Source: Odoribacter lunatus
Lineage (GTDB): Bacteria; Bacteroidota; Bacteroidia; Bacteroidales; Marinifilaceae
Direction: 5' to 3'
DNA: 64,000 nt
NCBI RefSeq assembly: GCF_943193135.1
Contig: NZ_CALPCZ010000001.1
Location: 186,001-250,000, forward strand
Shown: positions 52,399 to 61,413 of the stretch, piece by piece
Layout: each line of letters starts with the position of its first letter
Position numbering within the stretch: position 1 is the stretch's first letter
The notes under the pieces: model-generated
The model's input: only the letters and a program-made list of their open reading frames with translations
Told to the model about the DNA's origin: nothing
Databases searched by the model: none
Position numbers and translations under genes: made by a program

Positions 52399-54753
52399 TT
52401 ACTTCTTCTTTTTACCGAACAGGTTGCCTATCTTTCTGAAAAAGCCTTTTTTCTCCTTCTGGGGAGTACTGTCCTGCTCTGTGGCAGGAAGCCTTTTTTC
52501 CAGTTTTTGATTCTTTAATCGGTCAAACAGGTTGATATTTTCCTTGAACTCCGGTTTATCTAGTTTTTTCTGCTGGCTGTCAGGAATAAGGGGGAACGTC
52601 AGTTGCTGCCATGCCCGGTAAGTAGGACTTTGCAGGCATTTCTGCATGAAAAGGCCGAAAATTGGCAGAGCCATGTTGGCTCCCTGACCCAGACTCGTGG
52701 AATTAAAATGAACATTTATATTATTGGCACCCACTCTAACTCCCACGACAAGACGGGGCGTATAACCGATAAACCAACCGTCCGCCTGATTCTGCGTGGT
52801 ACCCGTTTTACCTGCGATGTCATTTGTCAGCCCGTAGAGCGTGCGCAGCCGTCTGCCCGTCCCCTCATTGACGACGGCCGAAAGAATATCCGACATCAGA
52901 TTGGCTTCTGCGGCGGGCAACACTTTTTCGGCTTCTTTTTCGGGTGCCCGGTAAATCACGGTTCCTTCGCGGTCTCTGATTTCCGAGAGATAATAGGGAG
53001 AAGCCGCTTTGCCTTGTCCTGCAAATACGGTATAGGGTAGCACCATTTCGCTTAATGAAATATCCGCCACCCCTAGGGCGAGGGAGGGATAGGGGGGCAA
53101 ATCCGACCTGATACCCAGGTTGCGGGCATGCAGCAGCACCTTTTCGATGCCCGTCTGCAATAAAACCTCCACGGCAATTGTATTGATGGACTTGCTGAGC
53201 GCGCCTTTCAGCGTGTAATATCCCGTATAATTGTTATCCGAATTGCGGGGACTCCAGTTATCGTACTCCTCATACGTCTTTTGCTCGTTTTTGTAATAAG
53301 CGTCCAGCCGGGCGCCGTGGTGAATGGCTGCACTGTAGACCACTGGTTTGAACACAGAACCTACCTGCCGGGAAGCGGTCACTTGGTCATATTGGAAATA
53401 CTTGTAATCCAGTCCGCCGACCCACACTTTAATCTTACCGCTTAATGGCTCGACGGCAAGCATGCCCGGATGCAGGAGTTTCAAATAGTATTTGACGGAG
53501 TCAATGGAGGACATTTCCATGCGTGCTTCGCCTTGGAAAGGGCTGTATACCATAATGGCCTTGGGGGTCTGCAAGGCTGCCTGAATCTCTTTGTCCGAAT
53601 ATCCCTGGTTTTGTAGTGAAAGATACGCGCTACTGCTGCGGATGGCCTGTTCTAGTACTTGCGGATTGTTTTGCCACGGCTCCTGTTCTCCCCAATGGGT
53701 GTAAAATTGTTCCTGAAGTTTCTTCATGTGTTGTTCCACAGCTTCCTCTGCATATCGTTGCATTTCGGCATCCAGAGTTGTTGTCAGAATCAGACCGTCT
53801 TTATACAGGTTATAGCTGGTCAGGTGCGAGGCATTGTACTCATCAATGAGTTTTACGGCATCCTGTCGGATTTTTTCGCGAAGATAGGGGGCTAAGCCGG
53901 AATAGTGGTCAATCGCCTTATATTGCAGGTTCAGTTCCGTATCTTTGTAAGTCTCTCCGGCCTCCTCTGTCAGGAATTCGTATTTCACCATTTGGTTAAT
54001 CACCGTATTGCGCCGATTCTGTGCCCGCTCCGGATGCAGCCGTGGGTTATACCGCGAAGGCCCTTTCAGTAAGCCGATAAGTGTAGCCGCTTGGGGAATG
54101 GTCAAATCGGAAGCCGAAGTGGAGAAATAGCGTTGCGAGGCACTTTCGATGCCGAACGTGTGCTCGCCAAAAGAAACCGTATTCAGGTATAACGTCAGAA
54201 TCTCGTCTTTGCTGTAGATTTTTTCCAGCCGGTAAGCTGTGAAAATCTCCCGCAATTTTACTACCGGCATAAACTTAATTTGCTGCTCCTCCCGCGGGTA
54301 GAGGTTTTTTGCCAACTGTTGGCTGATGGTACTGCCTCCTCCTGCACTGCGGTTTCCCAAAAGCAATGTCTTGAAAAACACTCGGAACATACTGGTTTTG
54401 TCAATACCCTTGTGCTCATAGAAACGCACGTCCTCCGTGGCAATCAGTGCTTGTACCGCATAGGGGGAAATCGTATTGTATCCGACATTTGTCCGGTTTT
54501 CGATATAATACTTCCCGATAAGTTCCCCGTCATCACTGTACAATTCGGACGCTTCGTAATTCTGGATGCTCCGTAATTCCGCATAATCGGGGAGACTGCC
54601 CCACAGACCGGCGTATACCGAATAGACAAAGAGGGCAACACAGGCAGCCCCAGTAAAGAGCAGGAGCAGTAACCCTTTGATGAGCCCGATGTTTCGTCTT
54701 TTGTTTTTCCCTTTGGACTTTTTTTTGCTGTTTTTTTTCTGTTTGGTTTTCAT
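52399..54753 (-). CDS. Class A penicillin-binding protein (PBP1a-like)
   Basis: A 784-aa bifunctional peptidoglycan synthase. Lys-rich cytoplasmic tail (1-30), one transmembrane helix (about 32-52), GT51 glycosyltransferase (about 70-250: IATEDVRFYEHKGID with catalytic Glu, GGSTISQQLAKNLY), then a transpeptidase (about 390-720) with SxxK in ALSKSINTIAVEV, SxN and KTGTTQNQADGW. A short Lys-rich C-terminal tail (FGKKKK) follows. An in-frame TTG lies seven codons upstream; ATG at 54753 is preferred. Confidence 0.94.
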   Translation of the reverse strand: MKTKQKKNSKKKSKGKNKRRNIGLIKGLLLLLFTGAACVALFVYSVYAGLWGSLPDYAELRSIQNYEASELYSDDGELIGKYYIENRTNVGYNTISPYAVQALIATEDVRFYEHKGIDKTSMFRVFFKTLLLGNRSAGGGSTISQQLAKNLYPREEQQIKFMPVVKLREIFTAYRLEKIYSKDEILTLYLNTVSFGEHTFGIESASQRYFSTSASDLTIPQAATLIGLLKGPSRYNPRLHPERAQNRRNTVINQMVKYEFLTEEAGETYKDTELNLQYKAIDHYSGLAPYLREKIRQDAVKLIDEYNASHLTSYNLYKDGLILTTTLDAEMQRYAEEAVEQHMKKLQEQFYTHWGEQEPWQNNPQVLEQAIRSSSAYLSLQNQGYSDKEIQAALQTPKAIMVYSPFQGEARMEMSSIDSVKYYLKLLHPGMLAVEPLSGKIKVWVGGLDYKYFQYDQVTASRQVGSVFKPVVYSAAIHHGARLDAYYKNEQKTYEEYDNWSPRNSDNNYTGYYTLKGALSKSINTIAVEVLLQTGIEKVLLHARNLGIRSDLPPYPSLALGVADISLSEMVLPYTVFAGQGKAASPYYLSEIRDREGTVIYRAPEKEAEKVLPAAEANLMSDILSAVVNEGTGRRLRTLYGLTNDIAGKTGTTQNQADGWFIGYTPRLVVGVRVGANNINVHFNSTSLGQGANMALPIFGLFMQKCLQSPTYRAWQQLTFPLIPDSQQKKLDKPEFKENINLFDRLKNQKLEKRLPATEQDSTPQKEKKGFFRKIGNLFGKKKK

Positions 54754-54843
54754 GAGCAATTCTTTGAATGACAAAAATAGGGCAAAACCTGTTTTGTTAT
54801 GCGAATGCGGCGGGGTTTATTTTTCATTTAAACGATTGTTTTT

Positions 54844-54851
54844 TATCTTTG
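54844..54851 (+). promoter_or_regulatory. Promoter -7 element for adk
   Basis: TATCTTTG matches TAnnTTTG, 39 bp before the adk ATG, in the region divergent from the PBP gene. Confidence 0.7.
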
Positions 54852-54890
54852 ACAAAATTTATCGGATTAATATAAAAACAGAACGGAGTT

Positions 54891-55457
54891 ATGTTGAACA
54901 TTGCATTATTTGGACCTCCTTGCGCCGGAAAGGGAACACAGGCTAAACGGCTTGTAGAGAAGTATAATTTGGCTCACCTTTCTACTGGAGATATGATCCG
55001 CAAAGAAATTGCGGAAGGTTCGGAATTGGGAAAAATGGCCGCCGATATTATTAATAGTGGACAGTTGTTGTCCGATGAGTTTGTGATTGAGCTGATACAG
55101 GACAGTATCAAAAAGAGCAGAGGAGTAGAGGGCTTCCTTTTTGACGGATTTCCCCGTACGGTGGCTCAGGCTGAAAAACTGGACGAAATGTTGAGGGAAA
55201 GCGGTTCGCCTTTGCGTTGTCTGTTGAGTATCGACGTGCCGGTGGACGAATTGAAGCGTCGGATGCAAGAGCGGGCGAAGATAGAAGGGCGTGCCGATGA
55301 CAATGAAGAGGCTATCAACAACCGTTTTAAGGAATACCATGCTAAAACCTTGCCGGTGGCACAACACTACCGTGCCATTTCCCATCCTGTCAAAGGTGAC
55401 GGCACCATGGACGAAGTATTTGCTGAAATGTGCGCCATCATTGAGAAAGTAAAATAA
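54891..55457 (+). CDS. adk: Adenylate kinase
   Basis: A 188-aa enzyme converting ATP and AMP to two ADP. P-loop GPPCAGKGTQA (about residues 8-18), AMP-binding STGDMIRKEI, signature FLFDGFPRTVAQ (about 82-93). The LID is short (MQERAKIEGRADDNEEAI), so this is the short form lacking a zinc LID; total length fits. A bidirectional terminator follows. Confidence 0.97.
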   Translation: MLNIALFGPPCAGKGTQAKRLVEKYNLAHLSTGDMIRKEIAEGSELGKMAADIINSGQLLSDEFVIELIQDSIKKSRGVEGFLFDGFPRTVAQAEKLDEMLRESGSPLRCLLSIDVPVDELKRRMQERAKIEGRADDNEEAINNRFKEYHAKTLPVAQHYRAISHPVKGDGTMDEVFAEMCAIIEKVK

Positions 55458-55518
55458 TTGTCACGCGTATCGTATCTGTTGTTCCCGACAAGTGTATCGC
55501 GGACGGGTTGAGAAGATA

Positions 55519-55552
55519 AAAAACGGTATAGAGAACACTCTATACCGTTTTT
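55519..55552. terminator. Bidirectional terminator between adk and tkt
   Basis: A 15-bp perfect stem from 55519-55533 (AAAAACGGTATAGAG) with 55538-55552, AACA loop, A-rich on the left and T-rich on the right, between convergent genes. Confidence 0.9.
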
Positions 55553-55570
55553 GCCTTTTATATAAAAGGC

Positions 55571-57598
55571 TTATTTTATGAATCGGGCTATTTCTTCATA
55601 TACTTGCTCATCCGTGAAACCGAATTTTTCATCCAATACTTTGGCAGGGGCGGAGTAGCCGAAATGGTTTACGCCGTGTATTTTTCCGTTAGGGCCGACT
55701 AAACTTTCCAAGGTAACGGAGAGACCGGCAGTCAATCCGTATTTGGGTTTATTAGCCGGAATTACTTTTTCCCGGTACTCATCCGGTTGTCTGCGGAATA
55801 ATCCTTCCGATATGACGGATACGACTTGGGCAGATATGCCTTTGCGTGTTTTTAACAGGTTGGCGGCTTCCACCAAGGTGTTTACTTCCGAGCCCGAAGC
55901 AATCAATGTTATCTGCGGGTCGTTGCCGGTTTTGCAGAGCACGTATGCTCCTTTTTCAGCCTGTAAAGCCTCCTGATAGCGGTTTTCACCCGGCAGGTCA
56001 TTGACATTTTGACGGGAGAAAATCAAAGCGGTCGGGGTAACGGTATTTTCCATGGCCATTTTCCATGCCACGGAAGTTTCGGCAGCATCCGCTGGCCTCA
56101 AGGCCAGTAAACTCATGCGTCCGGAATGATTTTCTACTTTTTCCAGCAAACGGATTTGTGCTTCCTGCTCGATAGGTTGGTGTGTAGGCCCGTCTTCGCC
56201 TACCCGGAATGCGTCGTGACTCCAAAGGTATTTCACCGGTAATTCCATGAGGGCGGAAAGCCGTATGGCGGGTTTCATATAGTCAGAGAAAACAAAGAAT
56301 GTTCCGCATGCAACAAATATTCCGCCGTGCAATGCGATACCATTGCAGATGGAGGCCATAGTCAATTCCGCTACACCTGCCTGCAAAAATCCTCCGCTGA
56401 AATCGCCTTTTACAAGAGGACGGGCACCGCCTTTGATGAAACCGTCGGTTTTATCGGAATTACAGAGGTCGGCAGAGCTGACAATCATATTTTCTACGTG
56501 CTGTGCCAGGTAGGTCAATACATCGGCAGAGGCTACGCGGGTGGCTACATTAGCTTTATGCTGAATGACACTGTAATCGAGTTCGGGAGCTTTGCCCGAC
56601 ATGAAACGGTGGTATTTGGCTGCCAGTTCTGGATTGGCTTTTTCCCACGCGGTTTGTTCCGCTTTTTTCTTGCGGGCATATTCTCTTTTTCGCTCCAATA
56701 CCTGGGCGTAATATTCTTTTACTTCAGGGAATATCTGGAAAGGATTTTGCGGGTCACCTCCTAGGTTTTCCACCGTTTTTTCAATGGATGCGCCCGCTCC
56801 CGTCAGCGGTTGGCCGTGGGTAGACACTTTATTGGAAAAATCTTCTCCGTTGGGGCCGAGGGCACCTTTCCCCATCAAGGTATGTCCGATAATAAGGGTC
56901 GGGCGTTGGGTTTCGGCGTTGGCTGCGGTCAGTGCTTCACGTATTTGGTTTACGTCGTTGCCGTCGATTGTTATGACATTCCAACCCCAGGCCTCATATT
57001 TTTGTGCGGTATTTTCAGTCGTTACCTCTTCGACGGTAGTGGATAACTGAACATTGTTGGCATCATAAAACATAATTAGATTGGACAGTCCCAGCGTCCC
57101 GGCAATACGTCCGGCGCCTTGTGAGATTTCCTCCTGTATGCCGCCGTCCGAGATGAAAGCATAGGTTTTGTGTGCCATCCATTCCCCGAAGCGTGCAACT
57201 AAAAAGCGTTCGGCAATAGCCGCACCGACAGCCATTGTGTGGCCTTGTCCCAAAGGACCGGAGGTATTTTCGATACCGTGTTTCCGGTCTACTTCCGGAT
57301 GGCCGGGGGTAATGCTGCCCCATTGGCGGAAGTTCTGCAAGTCTTCCATGGAGTAGGCGCCGACTAAACTTAATACGGAATAGAGCATCGGCGACATGTG
57401 TCCGGGGTCTAAGAAGAAACGGTCGCGGTTTTCCCAGCTTAAATCGTCCGGGTCGAAGTTCATAAATTCCGAATAGAGGATGTTGATGTAATCAGCACCA
57501 CCCATAGCACCACCCGGGTGTCCCGATTTGGCTTTTTCTACCATTGAAGCGGTTAAGATACGAATGTTGTCCGCTGCTCTGTTTATGATTTTGTTCAT
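55571..57598 (-). CDS. tkt: Transketolase
   Basis: A 675-aa thiamine-diphosphate enzyme. KSGHPGGAMGGADYI (about residues 24-38), LDPGHMSPMLY, GPLGQGHTMAVG, the TPP/Mg motif GDGGIQEE-type ISDGGIQEEISQG, and HDAFRVGEDGPTHQP (about 465) in the pyrimidine domain are all present. Functions in the non-oxidative pentose phosphate pathway along with rpe (17489). It ends four bases from the MATE gene on the same strand, and is probably co-transcribed with it. Confidence 0.96.
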   Translation of the reverse strand: MNKIINRAADNIRILTASMVEKAKSGHPGGAMGGADYINILYSEFMNFDPDDLSWENRDRFFLDPGHMSPMLYSVLSLVGAYSMEDLQNFRQWGSITPGHPEVDRKHGIENTSGPLGQGHTMAVGAAIAERFLVARFGEWMAHKTYAFISDGGIQEEISQGAGRIAGTLGLSNLIMFYDANNVQLSTTVEEVTTENTAQKYEAWGWNVITIDGNDVNQIREALTAANAETQRPTLIIGHTLMGKGALGPNGEDFSNKVSTHGQPLTGAGASIEKTVENLGGDPQNPFQIFPEVKEYYAQVLERKREYARKKKAEQTAWEKANPELAAKYHRFMSGKAPELDYSVIQHKANVATRVASADVLTYLAQHVENMIVSSADLCNSDKTDGFIKGGARPLVKGDFSGGFLQAGVAELTMASICNGIALHGGIFVACGTFFVFSDYMKPAIRLSALMELPVKYLWSHDAFRVGEDGPTHQPIEQEAQIRLLEKVENHSGRMSLLALRPADAAETSVAWKMAMENTVTPTALIFSRQNVNDLPGENRYQEALQAEKGAYVLCKTGNDPQITLIASGSEVNTLVEAANLLKTRKGISAQVVSVISEGLFRRQPDEYREKVIPANKPKYGLTAGLSVTLESLVGPNGKIHGVNHFGYSAPAKVLDEKFGFTDEQVYEEIARFIK

Positions 57599-57602
57599 TA
57601 TT

Positions 57603-58988
57603 TTAGGAATATTTGTTGTTTGGACAAAGATAATCTTTTTTCTTATTTAATTGTTTTAATACATACACTAGAAAAACGGCGGTAATGATAGCGGCGATTA
57701 AATCGGATAGCGGGTTGGCGAGCCATACGCCGTCTAATCCCATATACAGGGGAAGTATGTATATTATCGGGATAAGGATAATGACTTGCCGGAGGAGTGA
57801 AAGGAAGGCGGCAATGCCGGCTTTCCCGATGGATTGATAGTAGCTTCCCGTGATGATTTGGAAACCGATTAGCGGGAATAAGATGGTGAATTTTCGTAGC
57901 CCTTCTTTGCCTAATTCCAATAATTCCGGATTGTCCGTGTTAAAGATGCGGACAATGGCATCGGGGAATAGTTGGGTAATTATGCATCCGAGGGTGGCCA
58001 CAATGGTTGCCGAATACAGGCAGAGGATAAGGGTTTTGCGAACCCGTAGCCAGTGTTGTGCCCCGTAGTTGAAGCCGATAATGGGTTGTGAAGCGATATT
58101 GATGGCAATGATACTCATTACCAGCAATTGGGCGATGCTATTGATGATGCCCATGGCACCTACCGCCAATTCTCCGCCATATTGGATAAGCCTTGTGTTT
58201 AACACAGCCTGCACGGCGCTTGCGGCCATTTGCATGGAGAAAGGGGCAAAGCCTATTGTAAGGATGTTGTATATAATCTGGCGGTTGGGGCGCAGGTTGG
58301 ATAAATGAAGTTTTAAAACGGAGCGTTTGCTGATGAAGTGACAGATGACCCAGATACATAAAACGAATTGTGCGATGATGGTGGCGATGGCTGCTCCTTT
58401 GACTCCCATATCCAGCCCGATGATGAAAATAGCATCCAGGAGAGTGTTTGTTCCTGCCGAGATAAAGAGTGAATACATCGCGATTTTGGGATTTCCTTCT
58501 GCCCGGCAGGCGTTGTTCAGGATAAAGCCGAGGGTGCCGAATACATTGGCAAAAAGTATGTATTCAAAATATTCCAGGGCATAGGGCATGGCTTTTTCGC
58601 CGGCACCGAAAAGTGTGAGAAGGGGATAGCGGTATATATGACCGAAGAGGGTGAGCAGTATTGAGATAATGATACCCAGAGTTATGGCATTACCTAGGAC
58701 CCATTCCGCTCGTTTGTATTCCTGTTTGCCCATGTTGATGGAAATGCGGACATTGGCTCCGATAGCGACGAGGGTACCGAATGCGAATATAATCAGCATG
58801 AGAGGAAATACGGCGCTTAATCCGGAAAGGGCCAGGGCATCCACTCCCCGTCCGATGAATATGCGGTCTACGATGTTATATAATGCATTTACAACGACTC
58901 CGGTAAAGGCTGGCAGGAAGTATTTCCACAACAATAATTTGATGTCAAGCTCCTCTAATTCTTTTATATTTTTATGCATTTCTTTCAT
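57603..58988 (-). CDS. MATE-family efflux transporter
   Basis: A 461-aa membrane protein with twelve helices in two related halves. Typical motifs: LPAFTGVVVNALYNIVDRIF in helix 1, a GVDALALSGLSAVFPL stretch, and SQPIIGFNYGAQHWLRVRKT in the second half, characteristic of DinF/MepA-type MATE proteins. They export drugs or metabolites using Na+ or H+. Substrate unknown. It is the upstream partner of tkt. Confidence 0.93.
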   Translation of the reverse strand: MKEMHKNIKELEELDIKLLLWKYFLPAFTGVVVNALYNIVDRIFIGRGVDALALSGLSAVFPLMLIIFAFGTLVAIGANVRISINMGKQEYKRAEWVLGNAITLGIIISILLTLFGHIYRYPLLTLFGAGEKAMPYALEYFEYILFANVFGTLGFILNNACRAEGNPKIAMYSLFISAGTNTLLDAIFIIGLDMGVKGAAIATIIAQFVLCIWVICHFISKRSVLKLHLSNLRPNRQIIYNILTIGFAPFSMQMAASAVQAVLNTRLIQYGGELAVGAMGIINSIAQLLVMSIIAINIASQPIIGFNYGAQHWLRVRKTLILCLYSATIVATLGCIITQLFPDAIVRIFNTDNPELLELGKEGLRKFTILFPLIGFQIITGSYYQSIGKAGIAAFLSLLRQVIILIPIIYILPLYMGLDGVWLANPLSDLIAAIITAVFLVYVLKQLNKKKDYLCPNNKYS

Positions 58989-59086
58989 GGCTTCGCAAAG
59001 ATATAAAAAAGATTATTTAATTTTTTTTTGGCATTATTTTTGTAATATTCTCGTATGCTTTTAGAAAATGAAAAAATATCGGAAAA

Positions 59087-60067
59087 ATGAGACGATTAAA
59101 CGGTTTAGTGAAACGGAGAATTTTTAGTGTCGTATGTTGTTTGGCGTGTTGTTCACTGTATGCGCAGCACAGACGGGTAGAGTTGTTGAAATACGGGGAA
59201 TTAGATAAATGGATGGTCCGGGAAATAAAAGAGTCCTTAATCATAGGGGGAGATACGAAATATCTTTACGAAGTGACGGAAGGAGATACGTTAAAGGGGA
59301 ATGTCCCTTATAAGAGTACGGAATCCCCGTGGGCGACCTCTTCGGTGTTGGCGAAGGTGAGCGGGGTGGTGAAAACCAGTCTTACCGTATTTCCGGAGAA
59401 ACGGGGTGAGGGTTATTGTGCCCGTTTGGAAACCCGTCTGGAACACTGCAAAGTGTTGGGTTTGTTCAACATTCGGGTATTGGCGAGCGGGACGATATTT
59501 CTGGGGGAAATGGTGGAACCTGTAAAGGATACGAAGAATCCGCAGTCGAAATTGGTATCCGGCATAGAGTTTACCGGCCGGCCGGTAGCGTTGGTGTACG
59601 ATTATAAAGTCATTACAGGGGGGCAATGCCGGTATGTTCCGGGCTTTGGCCGTTCGGAAGTGCGGGCGGAGTCGGATATGGCGGAGACGTCCGTGTTATT
59701 GCAGAAGCGCTGGGAAGATGAGGCTGGGAATGTATATGCCAAGCGGGTGGCTACCGGTTGGGAGCGTTTCGACAAGTCGCAGGAGGAGTGGCAGAACGGG
59801 CATCGGTTGAAACTCCGTTACGGCGATATAAGCCGGGAAGAGGATTTCGAGCCGTATATGGGACTGGTGAATGGGGAGCATGCCTATTATACCCGTAACA
59901 GCAAGGGGCAGATGGTGCCGATACAGGAGTCGGGATGGGCGGATGCAGAAGAAGAGCCTACGCACATTGTATTGCGCATGTCGTCCAGTAACGGGGGCGC
60001 GTATATCGGCAATACGGACAGTAAGTTCTGGGTGGATAATGTCGGGTTGGAGTATGAAGACCAATAG
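59087..60067 (+). CDS. PCMD-domain (putative carbohydrate metabolism) exported protein
   Basis: A 326-aa protein with a signal peptide (about residues 1-26, CCLACCSLYAQ). The rest matches the Bacteroidota PCMD (PF13201) beta-sandwich pattern: WMVREIKES, SLIIGGDTKYLYEV, SPWATSSVLAKVSGVVKTSL, FLGEMVE, GIEFTGRPVALVYDYK, and a final LRMSSSNGGAYIGNTDSKFW. No catalytic activity is established; carbohydrate binding is the usual guess. It is 27 bp before cinA. Confidence 0.8.
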   Translation: MRRLNGLVKRRIFSVVCCLACCSLYAQHRRVELLKYGELDKWMVREIKESLIIGGDTKYLYEVTEGDTLKGNVPYKSTESPWATSSVLAKVSGVVKTSLTVFPEKRGEGYCARLETRLEHCKVLGLFNIRVLASGTIFLGEMVEPVKDTKNPQSKLVSGIEFTGRPVALVYDYKVITGGQCRYVPGFGRSEVRAESDMAETSVLLQKRWEDEAGNVYAKRVATGWERFDKSQEEWQNGHRLKLRYGDISREEDFEPYMGLVNGEHAYYTRNSKGQMVPIQESGWADAEEEPTHIVLRMSSSNGGAYIGNTDSKFWVDNVGLEYEDQ

Positions 60068-60094
60068 GATGATGATATTAAAAAGATAAGACAG

Positions 60095-61318
60095 ATGTAT
60101 GCAGTTATTATTACAATCGGGGACGAGATTTTGCTCGGACAGATTCTGGATACCAATTCCCGCTATATGGCGAATTGCCTCACGGGAATAGGCGTGGAAG
60201 TGGTGGAGATGCTGACGGTGTCGGATAAACATGAGGAGATATGGAAAGCGGTGGACCATGCGATGCGCGTGGCGGATTTGGTGTTGGTGACGGGGGGATT
60301 GGGGCCGACGAAGGATGATGTAACGAAGAAGGTATTGGCGGAATATTTCGGGTGCCGGCTGGTGTTTAACGAGGAGGCGATGGAATGGTTGAAGGAGTTA
60401 CTGAAAGGGCGGGGTATTGCTTTGAATGAGAATAATAGAGGGCAGGCTGTTTTGCCGGATAATTGCCGGATATTGCGGAATTTTAAGGGGACGGCGTCGG
60501 GCATGTGGTTTGAACGGGAGGGGAAGGAGTTGATTTCCATGCCGGGTGTTCCTTTTGAGATGGAACATTTGATGACGACGTATGTTGTGCCCGATTTACA
60601 GAAAAAATACCCCCGTTTGCAGGTGGCGTACCGGATGTTGCGGGTGTATGATATTCCGGAGTCGGAATTGGCGGAACACCTGGAAGCATGGGAGGATGCC
60701 TTGCCGCAGGGGATAGGGCTGGCTTATTTGCCTTCTCCCGGTTGGGTGAAATTGCGGGTGACTGCCAAAGGCGAGGCGATGGGATTGCTGGATACCTATT
60801 ACGGGACGTTGAAAGAGGCTTTGCAGGGCTTGCATTATAATGAAGGAGAAGAAGAGAATATAGAGAAGCGCTTCGGGCGGGTTATGCGGGAAAAAGGCTT
60901 GACGGTGGCGACGGCGGAGAGTTGCACGGGGGGCTATATCGCCCATCTGATTACACAGGTGGCGGGTTGTTCGGATTATTTCAAAGGGAGTGTGGTGGCT
61001 TATTCCAATGAGGTAAAGGCCGGAGTGTTGGGAGTGGATGCGAAAGATATAGAGACGTATGGAGCGGTAAGCGAAACGGTTGTCAGGCAGATGGCGGAAG
61101 GGGTGAGACGTGTGACGGGTGCCGACTGTGCCGTGGCGACTTCCGGTATTGCGGGACCCGGTGGCGGTACGGAGGAGAAACCGGTGGGAACGGTATGGAT
61201 TGGTGTGGCGATGCCCGACCGGACGATTGCCCGGAAGTTTGTTTTTTCGTCTGTACGGGAGAGGAATATCGCCAAGGCGGCGGTGAAGGCGCTGGAGCTA
61301 TTGATGGAAGAGATGTAG
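60095..61318 (+). CDS. cinA: CinA: nicotinamide-nucleotide amidohydrolase / ADP-ribose pyrophosphatase family
   Basis: A 407-aa protein with an N-terminal MoCF-like domain (GDEILLGQILDTNSRYMA, VTGGLGPTKDDVTKK, SMPGVPFEMEHL) and a C-terminal CinA domain (TAESCTGGYIAHLITQVAGC, YSNEVKAGVLGV, VATSGIAGPGGGTEEKPVGT). The C-terminal domain deamidates NMN in NAD recycling. Both domains and length are normal. Confidence 0.95.
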   Translation: MYAVIITIGDEILLGQILDTNSRYMANCLTGIGVEVVEMLTVSDKHEEIWKAVDHAMRVADLVLVTGGLGPTKDDVTKKVLAEYFGCRLVFNEEAMEWLKELLKGRGIALNENNRGQAVLPDNCRILRNFKGTASGMWFEREGKELISMPGVPFEMEHLMTTYVVPDLQKKYPRLQVAYRMLRVYDIPESELAEHLEAWEDALPQGIGLAYLPSPGWVKLRVTAKGEAMGLLDTYYGTLKEALQGLHYNEGEEENIEKRFGRVMREKGLTVATAESCTGGYIAHLITQVAGCSDYFKGSVVAYSNEVKAGVLGVDAKDIETYGAVSETVVRQMAEGVRRVTGADCAVATSGIAGPGGGTEEKPVGTVWIGVAMPDRTIARKFVFSSVRERNIAKAAVKALELLMEEM

Positions 61319-61342
61319 TGCCATTATGGCAGTATTTTTCTT

Positions 61343-61358
61343 TTGGCACAACAATTGT
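61343..61358 (+). promoter_or_regulatory. Sigma-54-like -24/-12 element before htpG
   Basis: TTGGCAC-N5-TTGT fits YTGGCAC-N5-TTGC except for the final C. It is 56 bp before the htpG ATG, and no TAnnTTTG element is visible in the 95-bp gap. The -12 GC is usually invariant, so the call is tentative. ACAATTGT inside it is also a short palindrome and could instead be a repressor site. Confidence 0.4.
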
Positions 61359-61413
61359 CGGGAGAGTGTCGTAGTTTATATACAGTACGTTTAAAATATA
61401 AAAACATAACGAT

